DNA of 64,000 bases from Salinispora vitiensis (GCF_000378825.1 NZ_KB900388.1:4409901-4473900), one strand, 5' to 3'. Counted from the first letter of the stretch, positions 1 to 8,976 are shown. The notes: a model not told the origin generated them from the letters alone. Translations and numbers: made by a program.

Positions 1-960
1 GTCGATGTCGCGGTGATCGGGGCCGGGCCCGCCGGCCTCTTCGCGGCGTACTACGCCGGCTTCCGCGGGCTCTCGGTGGCAGTGGTGGACGCGTTGCCCG
101 AGCCCGGTGGTCAGATCACGGCGATGTACCCGGAGAAGTTGATTCACGATGTCGCCGGCTTCCCGGCCGTCAAGGGCCGGGATCTGGTGGCCAACCTGGT
201 TGCCCAGGCCGCCCCGTTCGACCCGCGCTACCTGCTCGGCACCCGGGCGGAGAAGCTGTCGTACGCCGATGGTCGGCCGGTGCTCGGTCTGGCCGGGGGT
301 GAGCAGTTCCGCTGCGGTGCGGTAGTGATCACCGGCGGGCTGGGCAGCTTCACACCCCGCCCGCTGCCCGTCGCGGAGGGCTACGTCGGCACCGGAATCA
401 TCTACTTCGTGCCGCAGCCGGCGGAGCTCGCCGGCCAGGACGTGCTGATCGTCGGTGGTGGGGACTCCGCCTTCGACTGGGCGTCAACCCTCCAGCCGCT
501 GGCCCGTTCGGTGACCCTCGTGCATCGCCGGGAGAAGTTCCGGGCGCACGCCGCCACCGTCGCCCGGGTCCGCGCCCTGCCGGTGCGGGTGGTGGTGAAC
601 GCGGAGGTGACGAGGCTGCACGGGGGTGGCGCGGTGACCGGTGCCGAGGTCACTGTCCGGGGTGGCGCGGCGGAGTTGTTGCCGGTCGACACTGTCGTCG
701 CGGCGCTCGGCTTCACCGCCGACCTCGGCCCGCTGGCGGAGTGGGGCCTGCGCCTGGACCGCCGGCACCTCGTGGTTGACAGCACCATGTCGACCAACCT
801 GCCGCGGGTCTTCGCCGCTGGGGATATCACCGAGTACCCGGGCAAGGTTCGCCTGATCGCCACCGGCTTCGGTGAGGCCGCGACCGCGGTGAACAACGCG
901 GCCGTGGTGCTTGATCCGACAGCGCACCTCTTCCCCGGGCACTCCTCCGACGGGACCTGA
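1..960 (+). CDS. Ferredoxin--NADP+ reductase, TrxR-like (5' partial)
   Basis: FAD/NAD(P)H oxidoreductase of the bacterial type 2 ferredoxin-NADP+ reductase group (Bacillus YumC type), which exchanges electrons between NADPH and ferredoxin in the cytoplasm. The reading frame is open from base 1, so the start lies upstream; 319 residues are visible. An FAD-binding GAGPAG sits at visible residues 7-12, a second nucleotide-binding GGGDSA near 152, and the C-terminal FAD motif AAGDI near 275, followed by the ATGFGEAATAVNNA stretch typical of this group. The CxxC redox pair of thioredoxin reductases is absent, which argues for FNR rather than TrxR. It ends 18 bases before the convergent TetR gene. 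Electron partner unknown. Confidence 0.85.
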   Translation, partial: VDVAVIGAGPAGLFAAYYAGFRGLSVAVVDALPEPGGQITAMYPEKLIHDVAGFPAVKGRDLVANLVAQAAPFDPRYLLGTRAEKLSYADGRPVLGLAGGEQFRCGAVVITGGLGSFTPRPLPVAEGYVGTGIIYFVPQPAELAGQDVLIVGGGDSAFDWASTLQPLARSVTLVHRREKFRAHAATVARVRALPVRVVVNAEVTRLHGGGAVTGAEVTVRGGAAELLPVDTVVAALGFTADLGPLAEWGLRLDRRHLVVDSTMSTNLPRVFAAGDITEYPGKVRLIATGFGEAATAVNNAAVVLDPTAHLFPGHSSDGT

Positions 961-977
961 TCCCTCGGGTGACCGGC

Positions 978-1670
978 TTACCGGGGTAGGCCGACGAGGT
1001 CGGCCATCAACGCGATCTGGTGGTCGAAGTAGTCGTCGCGGTGCGGCAGGGCACCTTTGATCCGGCCGAAGAGCTCGAAGCTGATCAGCCCGAAGAGCTG
1101 GGTCCACCCCGCCATCCCCCGAGCGAGCAGCGCTACCGGCATCCCCGGTGCGAGGCTCGCCGCGACGTCGGCGAGGTCATCGCGGACGGGTTGGGGCAGG
1201 TCGTCGGCGGGGGGTGGGGTGAGCTGTCCGGTGGCAAGCCCGTCGCGGGCGATGCCGATCAGCGTCATTGGTGGGCGCGCAGCCGGCTCGACGGTGTCGT
1301 CGGGCGCCGTGTAGCCGGGAACCGGGCTGCCGTAGAGCAGCGCGTACTCGGCGGGGTTGGCGAGGGCCCAGGCCCGGGCCGCCCGACAGCTGGCGAACCA
1401 GCGTCCGCGCAGGTCGTCGCGGTCCACGGCGGCGTCTGCTGCCTCGACCGCGTCGCCTAGGGCCACGTACGCCTCCAGGATGAGCGTGGTGAGCAGGTCG
1501 TCCCGACTGGGAAAGTAGCGGTAGATCGCCGAGGAGGCCATGCCGAGGTCTCGGGCGACCGCCCGTAGCGACAGGTTGGCGCCGTCGGTGGCCAGATGGC
1601 GGCGCGCCGCGGCCTTGATCTCGTCGATCATTTCGGCCCGCACCCGGGCCCGGAGTGAGTTGGCGGCCAT
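978..1670 (-). CDS. TetR-family regulator with WHG-type C-terminal domain
   Basis: DNA-binding repressor of 230 residues. The N-terminal helix-turn-helix covers about residues 25-55 (LSLRAVARDLGMASSAIYRY). The C-terminal part, with the AWALANPAEYALLYG pattern, fits the WHG ligand-binding domain. I chose the ATG at 1670, which directly follows an AAGGAG; a GTG at 1763 would give a longer, unlikely N-terminus running through the operator region. The gene is divergent from an NAD-dependent epimerase/reductase gene, and the 133-base gap carries two copies of one palindrome. It therefore most likely represses itself and the neighbour. The ligand is unknown. Confidence 0.85.
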   Translation of the reverse strand: MAANSLRARVRAEMIDEIKAAARRHLATDGANLSLRAVARDLGMASSAIYRYFPSRDDLLTTLILEAYVALGDAVEAADAAVDRDDLRGRWFASCRAARAWALANPAEYALLYGSPVPGYTAPDDTVEPAARPPMTLIGIARDGLATGQLTPPPADDLPQPVRDDLADVAASLAPGMPVALLARGMAGWTQLFGLISFELFGRIKGALPHRDDYFDHQIALMADLVGLPR

Positions 1671-1705
1671 CTCCTTACCCTGCCACGCGTAGGGCGCTGA
1701 TCCAA

Positions 1706-1773
1706 TTCGAGAGCAGTGCTCTTGACAGGTCTGGCACCTATCGACACACTTCCTTGTGAGCACCGCTCTCGAA
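1706..1773. promoter_or_regulatory. Duplicated palindromic operator and promoter of the TetR/epimerase locus
   Basis: Two near-identical 18-base sites face each other: TTCGAGAGCAGTGCTCTT at 1706-1723, and on the minus strand TTCGAGAGCGGTGCTCAC at 1773-1756. Each contains an odd palindrome of the form AGAGCnGTGCTC; centres are 47 bases apart. A plus-strand -35 TTGACA (1722-1727) overlaps the first site, and a plausible -10 near 1745-1750 lies just before the second. A dimeric TetR bound at both would block the epimerase promoter. The pairing with the adjacent TetR is inferred from position. Confidence 0.7.
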
Positions 1774-1803
1774 GTGATCTGTTGATCCGAAAGGTGAGCT
1801 CTG

Positions 1804-2753
1804 ATGTCGAATCACGTGATCGTCGGTGCCGGCCCGGTCGGCACCGCGACCGCTCACCTCCTCGCCCAGCGGGGGAGCAGGTCCGGCTGGTCAGTCGCCG
1901 CGGCGCCGGCCCCGAGCATCCGGCCATCGAACTCATCGCCGCTGATGCCACCGATGCCGCCCGCCTGACCCGCCTGACGGCCGGCGCCGTCGCCCTCTAC
2001 AACTGTGCCAACCACGCGCTGCACCGGTGGGCCGCCGACTGGCCGCCGCTGGCAACCGCCCTGCTCACCACCGCCGAGCAGACCGGTGCGGTGCTCGCCA
2101 CGATCGGCAACCTCTTCGGGTACGGCCCGACTGACGGGCCGATGACCGAGGCCACCCCGCTGGCCGCCACCGGCGTCAAGGCAGGGGTGCGCAAACAGAT
2201 GTGGCTCAGCGCGTTGGCCGCCCACGAGGCGGGCCGGGCCCGGACGACCGAGGTCCGCGGCTCCGACTTCCTCGGGATCGGGACCAACTCGATCACCAGC
2301 CGGATCCTGCCGAATGTCCTGGCCGGCCGCCGAGTGGTCCTGCCGGTCGACTTCGACGTCCCGCACACCATCACCTACGTCGGCGACGTGGCCCGCACCG
2401 TGGTCGCCGCCGCCACTGACCCGGACGCTTGGGGACGGGCCTGGCACGTGCCGAGCCCGCCCGCGCTCAGTCTGCGGGAGTTGGCCACCCGCGCCGCGAC
2501 CCTGGCCGGCGCGCCCACGCCGCGGTTGACCCGCCTGCCCTACCCGGTGCTCTGGTTCGGTGGCCTGGTCAACCCGTTGCTTCGGGAACTGCGGGAGACG
2601 ACATACCAGTTCGATCGCCCGTACGTGCTGGACTCCTCGGCCAGCGAGCAGGCCCTCGGGATCGAGCCGACCGCGCTGGACGAAGCCCTCGCCGAGACCC
2701 TCGGCGCGCTGCGCCGGGACCCCGGTTCCGGCTCGGCGGAGCGCAGCCCCTAA
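1804..2753 (+). pseudogene. NAD-dependent epimerase/reductase, frameshifted near the N-terminus
   Basis: The ATG at 1804 opens an NAD-binding N-terminus (NHVIVGAGPVGTATAHLLAQRG) in one frame. After the G-run at 1871-1875 the homologous continuation (EQVRLVSRRGAGPEHPAIEL) lies in the next frame and runs to the TAA at 2753. Adding one G to the five-G run would restore one polypeptide of about 317 residues: Rossmann-fold extended SDR with GxGxxG at residues 8-13. As written, translation from 1804 gives only a short nonsense product. It is either a real inactivating frameshift or a homopolymer sequencing error. The downstream frame keeps normal codon use, so any mutation is recent. It overlaps the convergent DMT gene by 4 bases. 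Confidence 0.75.
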
Positions 2754-3694
2754 CGCCGGGCGGCGATCAGGACAGCGACCAGGGTCAGTGCCGCACCGAG
2801 CAGGGTGGTGGCGTCCGGGCGGGAAGCCGCGGTCGGTAGGAACACGTCTAGTAGGACCGCGCCGACCACCTGGCCGGCGATCGTGGCCAGGCCGAGCAGC
2901 AGCACCCCGGTGAACTCGACGACAGCGGCGGCGATCGCGATGAAGGCGATCCCGATCGGCCCACCCAGGTAGAGCCACGGCTCGGCCGGCGGTGAACCAG
3001 TGGGCAGCCCGCGTACCGCGATGTCGACCGCGAAGACCACCAACAGGGCGACGATGCCCACCGTGAAGTTGACCAGCGTGGCGGTCAACGGGCTGCCGGC
3101 GGCCCGGCCGACCTGCCCGTTGACGGCCTGCTGCCAGGCCACCGCGATCCCCGCGAGCAGCGGCAGCACCGCCAGCGCCAGCGCGGTCGGATCGTTGAGC
3201 CGCCCGCCGACGGCCAGCCCGACCGCGACTACGGTGAGTGCCGCCCCGAACAGGCGCCGACCGGTAACCGGCTGGCGTCCGCTCGGGCCGATGCCGGCCC
3301 GGTCCACGAGGAGACTGCTGGCGGACTGGCCGGCGACCACCGCCACGGTGAAGACGGCGACGCCGAGGGTGCCGACCGTGAGGCCCTGCGTCGCCACGAG
3401 GAACGCCCCGCAGAGCCCGCCGAGGCATTGCCATGGGCGCAGCCTGCCGGCGGTTAGCGCGGCGCGCAGGGCGGCCAGCCCGCGCCGCCCACCGGGCGTC
3501 GCCGGTACCAGTACCAGCAGGACCAGCAGGCCCAGACCGAACGAGATGACGGCCGCGGCGACCCCGTCGGCCAGGCGTACGCCCAACTCGCCGTTGACCC
3601 GGGATTGCACGGCGACGGCGACTCCGGCAATCGTCGCGAGCACCACCCCGACCAGCCGGCGGGCCGGTGACGGCCGGGGCGGAGCTCCCGGCAC
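2750..3694 (-). CDS. DMT-superfamily transporter (DUF606/YdcZ type)
   Basis: Integral membrane protein of 314 residues with about ten hydrophobic segments in two related halves, each opening with a short motif (VQSRVNGELG near residue 30, WQQAVNGQVG near 190). This duplicated Q-x-x-x-NG pattern is typical of DUF606/YdcZ-type DMT proteins. Substrate unknown. The GTG start at 3694 has GGAG about 7 bases upstream. It lies 3 bases after the stop of glpX on the same strand, so it may be co-transcribed with it; tail-to-tail it overlaps the epimerase stop. Confidence 0.75.
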   Translation of the reverse strand: MPGAPPRPSPARRLVGVVLATIAGVAVAVQSRVNGELGVRLADGVAAAVISFGLGLLVLLVLVPATPGGRRGLAALRAALTAGRLRPWQCLGGLCGAFLVATQGLTVGTLGVAVFTVAVVAGQSASSLLVDRAGIGPSGRQPVTGRRLFGAALTVVAVGLAVGGRLNDPTALALAVLPLLAGIAVAWQQAVNGQVGRAAGSPLTATLVNFTVGIVALLVVFAVDIAVRGLPTGSPPAEPWLYLGGPIGIAFIAIAAAVVEFTGVLLLGLATIAGQVVGAVLLDVFLPTAASRPDATTLLGAALTLVAVLIAARR

Positions 3695-3697
3695 TGC

Positions 3698-4729
3698 CTA
3701 CTCCTGCTCGGCGAGGGGACGGCCGTCAAAGTCCACGGCGGAGTAGAGCGCCAGCTTCTCCAGTCGGTGATAGGAGTCGATCATGCGAATCGTGCCGCTC
3801 TTCGAGCGCATCACGATCGACTGTGTGTACGCCCCACCGGCCCGGTACCGGACACCGCGGAGCAGGTCGCCGGAGGTGACCCCGGTGGCGACGAAGAAGC
3901 AGTTGTCGCCGGTCACGAGGTCGTCGGTGCCGAGCACCCGGTCGAGATCGTGACCGGCGGCGACGGCCTTCTCCCGCTCCTGCTCGTCGCGGGGCCAGAG
4001 CTTGGCCTGCAGGGCGCCGCCCATGCACTTCAGGGCGCAGGCCGCGGTGATCCCCTCGGGGGTCCCGCCGATGCCCATCAGCACGTCGACGCCGGACTCC
4101 TCGCGAGTGGCGGCGATCGCGCCGGCGATGTCACCGTCGGAGATGAAGCGGATGCCCGCGCCGGTGCGGCGGACCTCGTCCACCAGCCCGTCGTGCCGGG
4201 TCCGGTCCAGCACACAGACCGTCACGTCGGCGGCGTCGGTGCCCTTGACCTTGGCGATACGTCGGATGTTCTCTGCCGCGCCGGCGTTGATGTCCACCAC
4301 GTCGGCGTAGGCCGGGCCGACGGCGAGTTTCTCCATGTAGAAGACGGCACTCGGGTCGAACATCGCCCCGCGTTCGGCGACTGCCAGCACCGCCAGGGCG
4401 TTCGGCATGCCCTTGCTCATCAGGGTGGTGCCGTCGATCGGGTCGACCGCGACGTCAACCTCCGGCCCCGTCCCGTCGCCGACCTCCTCACCGTTGAAGA
4501 GCATCGGCGCGTTGTCCTTCTCGCCCTCGCCGATCACCACGATCCCGCGCATCGGAATCGAATTGATCAATTTGCGCATCGCGTTGACGGCGGCGCCGTC
4601 CCCGCCCTCCTTGTCGCCCCGGCCGACCCACCGGCCGGCGGCCATCGCCGCGGCTTCGGTCACCCGGACTAGGTCGAGGGCGAGGTTGCGATCGAGATTC
4701 TGTGGGGTCCGCGTCGTGGTGTTCGTCAT
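3698..4729 (-). CDS. glpX: Fructose-1,6-bisphosphatase, class II
   Basis: Cytoplasmic gluconeogenic phosphatase converting fructose 1,6-bisphosphate to fructose 6-phosphate. At 343 residues it has the usual GlpX length. Diagnostic metal-binding motifs are GEGEKDNAPML at about 67-77 and DPIDGTT at 96-102, typical of the lithium-sensitive phosphatase fold. Class II is the usual gluconeogenic FBPase of actinomycetes. The ATG at 4729 follows a GAGGAG-type ribosome site. It is divergent from a DUF4245 gene across 151 bases and is followed at 3 bases by the DMT transporter. Confidence 0.95.
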   Translation of the reverse strand: MTNTTTRTPQNLDRNLALDLVRVTEAAAMAAGRWVGRGDKEGGDGAAVNAMRKLINSIPMRGIVVIGEGEKDNAPMLFNGEEVGDGTGPEVDVAVDPIDGTTLMSKGMPNALAVLAVAERGAMFDPSAVFYMEKLAVGPAYADVVDINAGAAENIRRIAKVKGTDAADVTVCVLDRTRHDGLVDEVRRTGAGIRFISDGDIAGAIAATREESGVDVLMGIGGTPEGITAACALKCMGGALQAKLWPRDEQEREKAVAAGHDLDRVLGTDDLVTGDNCFFVATGVTSGDLLRGVRYRAGGAYTQSIVMRSKSGTIRMIDSYHRLEKLALYSAVDFDGRPLAEQE

Positions 4730-4880
4730 GACGGCTCCTCCTCGCGACGGTGCGGGGTGGCCCGGCAGGCGTGGTCGCTGCCGGCTTTGTCGCTGATCCT
4801 CACATGATCGGCCACACTGCGTGGTGGTGGGGCGGTGATGGCTTGGTCACGTCTGATCGGGTGGCTGCGAAGATAGCGGG

Positions 4881-5702
4881 GTGGAACCCGCACAGCCCGC
4901 CGACCGCGTCCCTGCCGACCAGACCGCGCCGGAGCTTTCGCCGGTCGAGCCGGCGCCCTCCGGCCCGGCCGCGCCCGCGACCGCCGAGGAGCCGGCCGCG
5001 CCCGCGACCGCCGAGGGGCCGGCCGCGCCCATGACCGCCGAGGAGCCGGCGTTGGTCGAGCCCGCCACCGGCCCGACGACAGCCAGCGGCCCGACCGAGA
5101 CCAACGGTGCCGAGGGGACCAACGGTGCCGGGGAGACCAGTGCTGCGCGGGAGGCCGGCGAGTCGCCGGCACCGCCCGCTGCGGCGGACACCACCCGTTC
5201 GGAGCGCTCGCCGAAAGACATGGCGATCTCGCTCCTCGTGCTGCTGGTCCCGGTCGCCCTGCTGCTCGCCTTCTACCGGGGTTTCCTCGGGGGAGACCAG
5301 GCAACCGTCGTGGATCCGGCGCCCGCGTTGGACTCGGCGCAGGCGGCGGCGGCCTTTCCGGTCAGTCGGCCACAGGGGCTGGACGCGGGATGGCGCACCG
5401 TCCGGGCCGACTTCCGGACCGTCGAGGACGGGTCGACGCTGCGCCTGGGCTACCTGACCCCGGAGGGGCGGGGGGCCCAGATCGTGCAGAGCAGCGTGCC
5501 GCCGGAGCAGTTGCTCCCCACCGAGTTGACCGAACAGGGGCAGCCCCAGGGCCGGACCGACCTCGCGGGACGCACCTGGCAGCGCTACACGGCCCGCGGC
5601 AACGAGCAGGCGTTCGTGCTCCTCGAACCAGATCGCACAGTGATCGTGGTCGGCGATGCCCGAGACACCGAGCTGCGGGAGTTGGCCGGGGCGCTGGGCT
5701 GA
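4881..5702 (+). CDS. DUF4245 membrane-anchored protein with repetitive Pro/Ala N-terminus
   Basis: Protein of 273 residues. Residues 1-110 are disordered and rich in Pro, Ala, Glu and Thr, and include a threefold 9-residue repeat (APATAEEPA type). One membrane helix follows at about 114-132 (ISLLVLLVPVALLLAFY), then an extracytoplasmic C-terminal domain that fits DUF4245 of actinomycetes; function unknown. The GTG at 4881 has no clear Shine-Dalgarno, and an actinobacterial -10-like TAGCGG lies just upstream, so a leaderless message is possible. In actinobacteria DUF4245 genes often neighbour glpX and xseAB, as here. Confidence 0.75.
   Translation: MEPAQPADRVPADQTAPELSPVEPAPSGPAAPATAEEPAAPATAEGPAAPMTAEEPALVEPATGPTTASGPTETNGAEGTNGAGETSAAREAGESPAPPAAADTTRSERSPKDMAISLLVLLVPVALLLAFYRGFLGGDQATVVDPAPALDSAQAAAAFPVSRPQGLDAGWRTVRADFRTVEDGSTLRLGYLTPEGRGAQIVQSSVPPEQLLPTELTEQGQPQGRTDLAGRTWQRYTARGNEQAFVLLEPDRTVIVVGDARDTELRELAGALG
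4971..5051 (+). repeat. Three tandem 27-bp units inside the DUF4245 gene
   Basis: Units at 4971-4997, 4998-5024 and 5025-5051 differ at only a few positions and keep frame, coding APATAEEPA, APATAEGPA and APMTAEEPA. The near identity at the DNA level suggests recent slippage-type expansion of the extracytoplasmic or linker tail. Copy number is likely to vary among strains. Confidence 0.9.
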
Positions 5703-5774
5703 ACTCGGGCCCGAAGCAGGCGGTGGACCGGTTGGTCGCTTCCGCGCCCAACCGGCAGCGGGGCGGCGCCGTGG

Positions 5775-5987
5775 TCAGTCGGTGGGTTCTTGTCGGGCGG
5801 CGTCCAGGCGGGCCCGGGCACCCTCCAGCCACGCCTGGCAGACCCCGGTCAGCTGCTCACCGCGCTCCCAGAGAGCCAGCGACTCCTCCAGCGTGGTGCC
5901 GCCGGCCTCCAGCCGTTCGACCACCGACGCCAACTCGGCGCGGGCCTGCTCGTAGCTGAGCCGCTCGTCCTTCGTCTCCTCGGTCAT
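5775..5987 (-). CDS. xseB: Exodeoxyribonuclease VII small subunit
   Basis: Small helical subunit of 70 residues that oligomerises on XseA to form exonuclease VII, which degrades single-stranded DNA in repair. The family core LSYEQARAELASVVERLEAG and the ALWERGEQL motif are present. It lies 105 bases downstream of xseA on the same strand, the usual order. Start ATG at 5987. Confidence 0.93.
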   Translation of the reverse strand: MTEETKDERLSYEQARAELASVVERLEAGGTTLEESLALWERGEQLTGVCQAWLEGARARLDAARQEPTD

Positions 5988-6092
5988 CGTTCACATCCCA
6001 CCACACCCACCCGTCCCGGCAATCCCCGCCGTGCCGCCGGTGGCCCGCCCCGACGCCGGTGTCAGGGTTCGGCCGGATCGGCGGAGGAACCG

Positions 6093-7346
6093 CTACCGCC
6101 GTTGGGCCTCCGGGTGCTGCTCTCCGGCGTCGATGGTCGCCGCCAGCTCCCCGTCGGCGAGCCGGACCCGCACCGGGTCCCCGACGGCGACCTCGGAGAC
6201 GGTGCGAACGACGGTGCCGTCGGCGCGCCGTACGATCGCGTACCCCCGGTCGAGGGTGGCGGCCGGGGAGAGGGCCCGGAGCCGGGCCCGGGTGTGTCGA
6301 AGGTCGTCCTCGGCGGCGGTCAACCGGTGGGCGAGACAGCGGTCGGCCCGATGGCGCAGCCCGGAGACGTCGGTAGCCCGCTGCTCGATCATCACCGCCG
6401 GCCGGGCCAGCACCGGCCGGGAGCGCAGCAGCTCCAGCCGGTGTGCCTCGCGGTCAACCAGGTTGCGCACCGCGCGTTCGAGTCGGGACCGGGCCTGCCC
6501 GATCAGGCGTACCTCCTCGGTGAGGTCCGGCACGACCCGCTTGGCCGCGTCGGTCGGGGTGGAGGCGCGGATGTCCGCGACGTAGTCGAGCAGCGGCGCG
6601 TCGGTCTCGTGGCCGATGGCGCTGACCACCGGGGTACGGGCGGCGAACACCGCCCGGCACAGGGCCTCGTCGGAGAAGGGCAGCAGGTCCTCGATGCTGC
6701 CGCCGCCCCGGGCGATCACGATCACCTCGATGGTCGGGTCGGCGTCCAGCACCCGCAGCGCGTCCACGATCTGCGGTACGGCCGACGGCCCCTGCACGGC
6801 CACGTTGACCGTGCGGAACGCCACCGCCGGCCAGCGTCGGTGGGCATTGGTACGCACGTCCCGCTCGGCGGCGCTGGCCCGGCCGGTGATCAGCCCGATT
6901 CGGTGCGGGAGGAAGGGCGGGCGTCGTTTGCGCCGGGGGTCGAAGAGCCCCTCGGCGGCCAGCAGCTTCTTCAGCTTCTCCAGCCGGGCCAGCAACTCGC
7001 CCAGCCCCACCTGTCGGATTTCGTCGGCGCGCAGGCTCAACGTGCCCCGGGCGGCATAGAAGTCGGGCTTGGCGTGCAGCACCACCCGAGCGCCCTCGCG
7101 AAGCTGTGGTGCGCCGGAGTCAAGCACGTCGCGGTTGGTGGTCACGGTCAGGCTGAGGTCGGCCGACGGGTCCCGGAGGGTGAGAAACACCGTGCTCGCG
7201 CCGGGCCGGCGACTGACCTGCGCGACCTGCCCGTCCACCCACACCCAGCCCAGCCGGGCGATCCAGGCGCTGATCTTCTGGCTGACCACCCGGACCGGCC
7301 ATGGCTCCTCGGGCGTGCTGCGGGCAACCCCGCCATCCGAACTCAC
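6093..7346 (-). CDS. xseA: Exodeoxyribonuclease VII large subunit
   Basis: Catalytic subunit of exonuclease VII, 417 residues (normal for actinobacteria). An N-terminal OB-fold at about residues 20-115 binds DNA. The catalytic core contains the GRASAAERD segment, the conserved VIVIARGGGSIEDLLPF block near 220-237 and SAIGHETD near 256. The C-terminal Arg-rich coiled region binds XseB. The GTG start at 7346 is divergent from ispH across 73 bases; xseB follows. Confidence 0.95.
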   Translation of the reverse strand: MSSDGGVARSTPEEPWPVRVVSQKISAWIARLGWVWVDGQVAQVSRRPGASTVFLTLRDPSADLSLTVTTNRDVLDSGAPQLREGARVVLHAKPDFYAARGTLSLRADEIRQVGLGELLARLEKLKKLLAAEGLFDPRRKRRPPFLPHRIGLITGRASAAERDVRTNAHRRWPAVAFRTVNVAVQGPSAVPQIVDALRVLDADPTIEVIVIARGGGSIEDLLPFSDEALCRAVFAARTPVVSAIGHETDAPLLDYVADIRASTPTDAAKRVVPDLTEEVRLIGQARSRLERAVRNLVDREAHRLELLRSRPVLARPAVMIEQRATDVSGLRHRADRCLAHRLTAAEDDLRHTRARLRALSPAATLDRGYAIVRRADGTVVRTVSEVAVGDPVRVRLADGELAATIDAGEQHPEAQRR

Positions 7347-7419
7347 CCGCTCACCCTACGGACCGTCCCGGCGGGCCGCAGCCGCTGGCGGGTGGTGGGT
7401 CGGCACGTACGATGGGCGG

Positions 7420-8403
7420 GTGAGTGAGGCTGAAGCGACCCGGACCGGTAAGCGTGTGATCCTGGCGAAGCCGCGCGGTTACTGCGCGGGCGTCGACCGG
7501 GCGGTGCAGACCGTCGAGGAGGCGCTCAAGCTCTACGGCGCGCCGATCTACGTCCGAAAGCAGATCGTGCACAACCAGCACGTGGTGCGGACTCTGGAGG
7601 CCAAGGGCGCCATCTTCGTGGAGGAGAACGAGGAGGTGCCGGAGGGTGCGACCGTGGTCTTCTCCGCGCACGGTGTCGCCCCCGAGGTCCACGAGCAGGC
7701 GCGGAGCCGCTCGCTGAAGGCGATCGACGCGACCTGCCCGTTGGTCACCAAGGTGCACCAGGAGGCGAAGCGGTTCGCCGCCGAGGACTACGACATCCTG
7801 CTGATCGGTCACGAGGGGCATGAGGAGGTCATCGGCACCGCTGGCGAGGCGCCCGAGCACATCCAGCTCGTGGATGGTCCCCAGGACGCCGAGCGGGTCA
7901 CCGTCCGGGACCCGAACAAGGTGGTGTGGCTGTCCCAGACCACCCTGTCGGTGGACGAGACGCTGGAGACGGTGGCCCGGCTGAAGAAGCGGCTGCCGCT
8001 GCTCCAGTCGCCGCCGAGCGATGACATCTGCTACGCCACCAGCAACCGGCAGCACGTGGTCAAGCAGATCGCGTCGGACTGCGACGTCATGATCGTGGTC
8101 GGTTCCACGAACTCGTCGAACTCGGTGCGGCTGGTCGAGGTGGCCCTGGACGCGGGTGCGCGCGCCGGCCACCTCGTCGATTTCGCCCACGAGATCGACG
8201 ACGCGTGGCTCGCGGGCGCCCGCACGGTCGGCCTGACCTCGGGGGCCAGCGTCCCCGAGGAGCTCGTCCAGGAGGTTCTCGCGCACCTCGCGGCGCGGGG
8301 CTTCTCCGATGTCGAGGAGGTGGTGACCGCGGACGAGCGGTTGACCTTCTCCCTGCCGCAGGAGCTGAAGCGGGACATGCGGGCCGCGGCAGCCCGCGGT
8401 TGA
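7420..8403 (+). CDS. ispH: 4-Hydroxy-3-methylbut-2-enyl diphosphate reductase
   Basis: Last enzyme of the MEP isoprenoid pathway, an iron-sulfur protein reducing HMBPP to IPP and DMAPP. At 327 residues it has the family length. The three cluster cysteines are visible: C22 in GYCAGVDRA, C106 in DATCPLVTK and C204 in CYATSNRQ. Substrate histidines lie in HNQH (about 51-54) and SAHG (84). The frame is open far upstream to 7069, but the GTG at 7420 gives the canonical N-terminus; everything before it overlaps xseA. Confidence 0.95.
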   Translation: MSEAEATRTGKRVILAKPRGYCAGVDRAVQTVEEALKLYGAPIYVRKQIVHNQHVVRTLEAKGAIFVEENEEVPEGATVVFSAHGVAPEVHEQARSRSLKAIDATCPLVTKVHQEAKRFAAEDYDILLIGHEGHEEVIGTAGEAPEHIQLVDGPQDAERVTVRDPNKVVWLSQTTLSVDETLETVARLKKRLPLLQSPPSDDICYATSNRQHVVKQIASDCDVMIVVGSTNSSNSVRLVEVALDAGARAGHLVDFAHEIDDAWLAGARTVGLTSGASVPEELVQEVLAHLAARGFSDVEEVVTADERLTFSLPQELKRDMRAAAARG

Positions 8404-8498
8404 GCGGTGGGGACCCGCTTCGACCGGACGGGGCCCGGGCCGGGCGGCGGCAGCGGCGGGACGGGAACGAACCGACGGGCCGGAGCGTCCGAAACGGT

Positions 8499-8957
8499 AT
8501 GAGAAGCCCTTGGCTCGCCGCCCCGGCGTTGGCCGTCTGCCTGGCGCTCAGCGCCTGCGGCAGCGGCCAGGGCGCGGGTACCGGCCCCCCGACCGAGATG
8601 GGAGCGACGCCCGTGACGACCCCCACCGATCCGGAACCAACGGCAGCCGACAGCGAGCTCGCCACCCCGGCCGCCCCGAGGTCGATGCCGGCCTCCGTGC
8701 CGACGCGTACCCCGAAGGCGCCGGCGGGCCCGAGCAAGCCGCCGCCGGTCGGCGCCGCCACCCTGACCGGCACCGTGCAGGCCGGGGTGGAGCCCGGTTG
8801 TCTGCTGCTGGATGGATACCTGCTGGTGGGTGGGCCCCGTGCGGTATTGACCCCCGGCGCGTCAGTGCTGGTGACCGGGAAGATCCAGCCGGACGTGGTG
8901 ACCAGCTGCCAGCAGGGCATCCCCTTCCTGGTGGAGACGGCCTCCCGGCAGGGCTGA
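8499..8957 (+). CDS. Small secreted lipoprotein, function unknown
   Basis: 152-residue protein with a lipoprotein signal peptide: MRSPW, a hydrophobic core and the lipobox LSAC (Cys about residue 20). A Pro/Thr/Ala-rich tether reaches to about residue 85. A compact C-terminal domain of about 65 residues contains two cysteines (GCLLLDG and TSCQQG), possibly a disulfide, and looks like a small beta domain. I do not recognise the family. ATG at 8499; the longer open frame upstream overlaps ispH and is not used. It ends before a strong hairpin shared with the convergent subtilase gene. Confidence 0.7.
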   Translation: MRSPWLAAPALAVCLALSACGSGQGAGTGPPTEMGATPVTTPTDPEPTAADSELATPAAPRSMPASVPTRTPKAPAGPSKPPPVGAATLTGTVQAGVEPGCLLLDGYLLVGGPRAVLTPGASVLVTGKIQPDVVTSCQQGIPFLVETASRQG

Positions 8958-8976
8958 CCCACCCGTCGAAACCGAC

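Noticed and set aside
1854..3434. 526-residue minus-strand ORF
   Set aside because: Shadow of the epimerase and DMT genes; Arg/Gly/Pro-rich composition with no recognisable domain.
5790..7427. 545-residue plus-strand ORF opposite xseA/xseB
   Set aside because: Antisense frame of two clear genes, low-complexity composition typical of GC-rich shadows.
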